Source: an uncultured Oscillospiraceae bacterium (GTDB lineage Bacteria; Bacillota; Clostridia; Oscillospirales; Oscillospiraceae). From it: DNA of 64,000 bases. Below are positions 60,578 through 64,000 of the stretch, piece after piece; position 1 is the stretch's first letter, and each line of letters begins with the position of its first letter. The notes under the pieces were generated by a model. That model saw only the letters and a list, made by a program, of their open reading frames with translations, made no database searches and had not been told where the DNA came from. A program made the position numbers and the translations under genes. The DNA is taken from positions 1 through 64,000 of the forward strand of contig CALWVV010000007.1 in NCBI GenBank assembly GCA_944385035.1, in the 5' to 3' direction.

Positions 60578-61405
60578 ATGGCCCATATCGTTCCGCTCAC
60601 CGATCTGTCCGCACCTCAGCTAAGCCCCTACGTGGGATTGACCCACGCACAGCTGCGCAGCCGCCGGGACCCCCAGCAGGGGATCCTCATTGCCGAGAGC
60701 ACCAACGTCATCTCCAGTGCCCTGGCCGCCGGCTGCCAGCCTCTCTCCCTGCTGATGGAGCAGCGGCAGCTCAACACCCTGCCCCAGGACTTTTTGGACC
60801 GCTTTGGAGCGGTCCCCATTTACACCGCCCCCAGGGAAATGCTCTCCCAGCTTACCGGCTATGAACTTACCAGGGGGATTTTATGTGCCATGCGCCGCCC
60901 CTCCCTGCCCAGCGCCCAGGAGCTGTGCCGGACCGCCCGGCGCCTGGTGGTGCTGGAACACATCACCGATGCCACCAATGTGGGGGCCATTTTCCGCTCT
61001 GCCGCGGCCCTGGGCATGGATGGGGTGCTCGTCACCCCCTCCTGCTGTGACCCCTTCTACCGCCGGTCGCTGCGGGTCAGCATGGGCACCGTCTTTCAAA
61101 TCCCCTGGGCTTGGACGGGCGAGGACTCCTCCCAATGGCCTCAACCCGGCCTGTCCCAGCTCAAAGCTCTGGGCTTTCAGACCGTAGCCATGGCTCTCAA
61201 CCACCGTTCCATCCCCATCGACCATCCGGCGCTTGCCCAGGCGGACAAGCTGGCTATCATCCTGGGCTCTGAGGGCAATGGGCTGACCGAGCAGACCATC
61301 GCAGCCTGCGACTATGTGGCCCAAATCCCCATGTGCCACGGGGTCGACTCCCTCAACGTAGCGGCAGCCGGCGCGGTCATTTTCTGGCAGCTGCGGCCGC
61401 GATAA
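60578..61405 (+). CDS. SpoU/TrmH-family RNA 2'-O-ribose methyltransferase
   Basis: S-adenosylmethionine-dependent SPOUT enzyme of 275 residues. The N-terminal part (GILIAESTNVISSALAAG) resembles the substrate-binding domain. The catalytic domain has the three SPOUT motifs: NVGAIFRSAAALGMDGVLV, ILGSEGNGL and IPMCHGVDSLNVAAAGAVIFW. Target rRNA or tRNA nucleotide is not predictable. ATG at 60578 follows GGAGGG; the upstream frame lacks family similarity. Divergent from the galactose regulator operon. Confidence 0.92.
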   Translation: MAHIVPLTDLSAPQLSPYVGLTHAQLRSRRDPQQGILIAESTNVISSALAAGCQPLSLLMEQRQLNTLPQDFLDRFGAVPIYTAPREMLSQLTGYELTRGILCAMRRPSLPSAQELCRTARRLVVLEHITDATNVGAIFRSAAALGMDGVLVTPSCCDPFYRRSLRVSMGTVFQIPWAWTGEDSSQWPQPGLSQLKALGFQTVAMALNHRSIPIDHPALAQADKLAIILGSEGNGLTEQTIAACDYVAQIPMCHGVDSLNVAAAGAVIFWQLRPR

Positions 61406-61568
61406 GCGGTCCGGGCTCAATTTTCCACGGCCTCATCCCGGCCTGGAACGCCCGCTGGCACGCTGCAGCGGCCTTTTTTCCGCGTTGCCATCGGGGACAC
61501 ATCCAGAGCAGAGGCAGCACCAGCCCTTCGGGGCTGGCGGTTATTTTCCTTTTTTCGACAAAGCGGCA

Positions 61569-61597
61569 TTGCTTTGCTTCCCTTCCAATGGTACAAT
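61569..61597 (+). promoter_or_regulatory. Promoter of the SLH protein gene
   Basis: TTGCTT (61569-61574), 17 bp, TACAAT (61592-61597), 63 bp before the ATG. Confidence 0.55.
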
Positions 61598-61660
61598 AAT
61601 ATCACAATTATCTACCGGTCCTGCACGAAAGGCCCTGTTATCACCTAGGAGGAGAATGAA

Positions 61661-62614
61661 ATGAAAGTCCTTCAGACTAAGCTTGCCGGCATTGTTTTGT
61701 CCCTGTCCATGATCCTTTCCCTGGCGTTGGTCCCCGCACTGGCCGCGGACACCTCCGTTCATAGCGACGGAAACGAAGCTTCCTCATCCGCCACCGGGAC
61801 CAAATGCTCCATCAAGATTCAAAGCAGTGAACACGGTCACATCACGGTCTCACCGGAGGAGGCGTATCTTTTTGATACCGTTACCTTGACCGTCTTTCCA
61901 GACGACGGCTATCGAGCGGGGCTGATCACGGTGACCTCTGACAGCGGGAAAAACCTTTCCCTGTCCTCCACGGGAAAAAATCAATATTCCTTTAACCTAA
62001 ACCACACCGCCGTCACCATCACGGCCTTCTTCCTCCCGGCCCAGATTCCCGTGGAGCGTGTGTCCTTTTCCGATGTCAGCGACTCCGCCTGGTACCGGGA
62101 TGCGGTATATTACGTGGCAAACAAGGGCATCATGTCCGGCACCAGCACAGATACCTTCGAGCCTGACGACACCCTCACCCGTGCCATGACCGCCCAGATC
62201 CTCTATGCCATGGAGGGCAAGCCCAACTTCGGCTCCATTAATTTCGGGGACGTCACCTACGAAGACTGGTACTGCGATGCAGTGGCCTGGGCCAATGCCA
62301 AGCAGATCATGACCGGCTACGAGGAGGGCCGTTTTGGCCCTAACACTTCCGTCACACGGGAACAGGTAGCCTTGATTCTCTTCAACTATGCCAAGCTCCA
62401 CAACTATGACACCCGCGCCTCCAGTGACCTGTCCGACTTTTCTGACTATGACAGCATCTCCACCTGGGCGAAGAATGCCATGCCCTGGGCCGTGGGCGTT
62501 GGGATCCTGTCCGCCCGTGACGGCGATCGTCTGGAGCCTGGGGCCCCTGCCACACGGGCTGAAATTGCCCAAAGTCTTATGCAGTTTTGTGAAAATGTAG
62601 CTGAAACCCCTTGA
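61661..62614 (+). CDS. S-layer-homology (SLH) domain surface protein
   Basis: Secreted protein of 317 residues. A signal peptide ends near ALAADT; residues ~48-130 form a beta-rich domain of the InlB/bacterial-repeat kind (SSEHGHITVSPEEAYLFDTVTLTVFPDDGY); three SLH repeats follow (FSDVSDSAWYRDAVYYVANKGIMSGTS; FGDVTYEDWYCDAVAWANAKQIMTGYEEGRFGPN; DYDSISTWAKNAMPWAVGVGILSA). SLH repeats anchor proteins to secondary cell-wall polymers. TAGGAGGAG precedes the ATG; single-gene unit. Confidence 0.93.
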   Translation: MKVLQTKLAGIVLSLSMILSLALVPALAADTSVHSDGNEASSSATGTKCSIKIQSSEHGHITVSPEEAYLFDTVTLTVFPDDGYRAGLITVTSDSGKNLSLSSTGKNQYSFNLNHTAVTITAFFLPAQIPVERVSFSDVSDSAWYRDAVYYVANKGIMSGTSTDTFEPDDTLTRAMTAQILYAMEGKPNFGSINFGDVTYEDWYCDAVAWANAKQIMTGYEEGRFGPNTSVTREQVALILFNYAKLHNYDTRASSDLSDFSDYDSISTWAKNAMPWAVGVGILSARDGDRLEPGAPATRAEIAQSLMQFCENVAETP

Positions 62615-62627
62615 CCCATTGCTTCCC

Positions 62628-62665
62628 AAAGCGGGCCGGAGCATATGCTCCGGCCCGCTTTTTTA
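62628..62665 (+). terminator. Terminator of the SLH gene
   Basis: A 34-base perfect palindrome (62628-62661) with a GCATATGC centre and a TTT extension. Confidence 0.9.
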
Positions 62666-62824
62666 AAAGCCCTTCAGGTTCAGAGAGGAGCTTTCCCTCT
62701 CCCCTTCCCTGGCTGGGAGGTTTTTCCTCTCCCTCCGGTTTGGAAGGCGGGGGCAAAGATGGTATCCTATTGTCACAACTCGGACACAACCGCCCGCTAT
62801 ACTGACCGTGAAAGGAGGGGTACT

Positions 62825-63493
62825 ATGGAACACGTCTTACTGGTGGAGGACGAACCGCGCCTGCGCAGCATTGTGCGGGACTACTTCTCCGCCCATGGTT
62901 TGGAGTGCGACCTGGCCAGGGACGGGGAGGAGGCCCTGGACCTTATGCGGGACCACGACTACGATGCCATCCTCCTGGACATCCTCATGCCCCATTTAGA
63001 CGGCTTCGGGGTGTGCCGGGCGGTGCGGGAGAACAGCGCCGTTCCCATCCTCTTTCTCACTGCCCTGGGGGGCGAGGAGGACATGCTCCGGGGCTATGCC
63101 CTGGGATGTGACGACTATGTGACCAAGCCCTTCTCCCTGGCGGTGCTGCTGGCAAAGACCCAGGCCCTCATCCGCCGCAGCCGGGGCACGGGGGAGGCGG
63201 GGCTTCTCTCCTGGGGGGCCATTGGGCTGAACACCCGCAGCCGCCTGTGCAGGGCCGGAGGACGGGAGGTCAAGCTCTCCCCACGGGAGTATGACCTTCT
63301 CCTGTGTCTCATGCGAAACCGGGGGCAGGTGCTTACACGGGAACAGCTGCTGGACAAAGTGTGGGGCCTGGACTTTGAAGGAGATGACCGGGCGGTGGAC
63401 ACCCGGATCCGCAGCCTGCGCGCCGCCCTGGGGGATGCGGGAAAACAGATCAAGACGGTGTTCAAGACCGGATACCGGCTGGAGGAGGTGTGA
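62825..63493 (+). CDS. OmpR/PhoB-family response regulator
   Basis: Regulator of 222 residues. The receiver domain has LVEDEPRLR, the phospho-Asp in AILLDILMPHLDG and VTKPFSLAVL; the winged-helix output domain has LSPREYDLLLCLMRNRGQVLTREQLLDKVWG and TRIRSLRAALG. AAAGGAGGGG places the ATG at 62825. The sensor kinase starts 2 bp after its stop. The stimulus is unknown. Confidence 0.94.
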   Translation: MEHVLLVEDEPRLRSIVRDYFSAHGLECDLARDGEEALDLMRDHDYDAILLDILMPHLDGFGVCRAVRENSAVPILFLTALGGEEDMLRGYALGCDDYVTKPFSLAVLLAKTQALIRRSRGTGEAGLLSWGAIGLNTRSRLCRAGGREVKLSPREYDLLLCLMRNRGQVLTREQLLDKVWGLDFEGDDRAVDTRIRSLRAALGDAGKQIKTVFKTGYRLEEV

Positions 63494-63495
63494 GC

Positions 63496-64000
63496 ATGAA
63501 ACCAAATCGCCCCAGAAAGCTTCGCTGGCGCCTGGCCCGTGCCCTGATCTTCTCCACGCTGCTTTTGTGGCTGGGCTTTGTGCTGCTGATGTACAACAAC
63601 CGCCTGGGCGAATTGGAGAACTCCGTCAGCAACATCTACCAGCGGACGCGAACCAGCCTGCAGCAAAGCATTAGGACCGACCAGGAAAACCGGGCCAGCG
63701 GCCTGGGAGCGCGGGCCGATCATTTGCTCATGCGCAGCCTCAGCAGTTTGCAGTTGGACGGAATTTACTCCATGGACGGCGGGACCGCCCTGGCCGTCCA
63801 GACGGGCGGCAGCCTGGTGCGCAGCCAGATCACCTGGGGCCTGGGCCATGAGGCCAGCGGCGAGCAGCCATGGTTTCTCTACTTTGACCAGGGGCTGGAT
63901 GACCAGGGGCAGTTGGAGTTTACCCGCTGGATGATGGCCCACCGCAGCGGCTGGTCTTACGAACTCTTTCCGCCCGGAGAGGGCCCTCCCGGCGAAAACG
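63496..64000 (+). CDS. Sensor histidine kinase, N-terminal part (cut by the window edge)
   Basis: An open frame from the ATG at 63496 (after GGAGGAGGTG) runs to the right edge, 168 codons without a stop. It encodes a basic N-terminus, a membrane helix at ~17-35 (LIFSTLLLWLGFVLLMYNN), and an extracytoplasmic region. Position 2 bp after an OmpR-type regulator identifies it as the partner kinase; the HAMP and catalytic domains would lie beyond the window. Confidence 0.85.
   Translation, partial: MKPNRPRKLRWRLARALIFSTLLLWLGFVLLMYNNRLGELENSVSNIYQRTRTSLQQSIRTDQENRASGLGARADHLLMRSLSSLQLDGIYSMDGGTALAVQTGGSLVRSQITWGLGHEASGEQPWFLYFDQGLDDQGQLEFTRWMMAHRSGWSYELFPPGEGPPGEN

Overview
The window reads as chromosomal DNA of an anaerobic Gram-positive gut-type Clostridium relative, most likely family Oscillospiraceae (Flavonifractor/Pseudoflavonifractor-like). 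This rests on moderately high GC, lipoprotein (not periplasmic) solute-binding proteins, a type III glutamine synthetase, SLH-domain surface protein, DUF3899, YesM-type kinase/AraC-type regulator pair and Clostridia-style AGGAGG ribosome binding sites. I saw no rRNA, tRNA, CRISPR, phage or insertion-sequence signature; species is not determinable by eye.

Layout. 1-2.2 kb: end of a peptide/nickel-type ABC importer (permease tail and two ATPases). 2.3-5.5 kb: M29 aminopeptidase facing away from a MATE exporter and a DUF3899 membrane protein. 6.0-12.6 kb: a complete oppABCDF oligopeptide importer operon ending in a DUF4438 gene. 12.7-21.8 kb (minus strand): a PrpR_N-type regulator with a decayed AAA+ domain, and a six-gene operon (DUF1537 acid-sugar kinase, Fe-alcohol dehydrogenase, DapA-family aldolase/lyase, PdxA-like dehydrogenase, dicarboxylate/amino-acid symporter, PLP aminotransferase) that looks like a route from a hydroxylated amino or tetronic acid to triose phosphate.

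22.2-35.3 kb: the most interesting region. An octopine-dehydrogenase-family gene, a second full peptide-type ABC importer, a C45 N-acyl hydrolase, a creatinase-like M24 hydrolase that has lost metal ligands, a UroD/MtbA-like protein, a LysR regulator and a cysteine-desulfidase-family Fe-S lyase. Three copies of one dyad (CAAC-N6-RTTG) sit at the ABC operon promoter, the M24/UroD promoter (both exactly 58 bp from dyad start to the -10 box) and just after the start of lysR transcription, so a single LysR regulon can be read directly from the sequence. Its substrate is unknown; an N-substituted amino acid, opine, guanidino or N-acyl compound would fit.

35.4-39.9 kb: an unassigned regulator, then an M20 amidohydrolase plus YfcC-family carrier behind a strong promoter with a GTAC-rich operator region. 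40.2-42.6 kb: ECF sigma factor, RsiV-like anti-sigma and an SGNH lipoprotein, resembling a lysozyme-response (SigV) module. 42.7-46.3 kb: type III glutamine synthetase with a leader terminator, and the two ThrE-type exporter subunits. 46.4-60.4 kb: galactose block on the minus strand, comprising sensor kinase/AraC regulator/sugar-binding lipoprotein, mglBAC importer (MglC carries a ~220-residue coiled-coil extension) and the Leloir genes galK-galE-galT-galM. 60.5-64 kb: SpoU-family RNA methyltransferase, SLH protein, and an OmpR-type two-component system cut by the right edge.

Taken together the window encodes capture of peptides and amino-acid derivatives (three peptide-type importers, M29, M20, M24, C45 enzymes), their nitrogen handling, and galactose use, each with its own local regulator.
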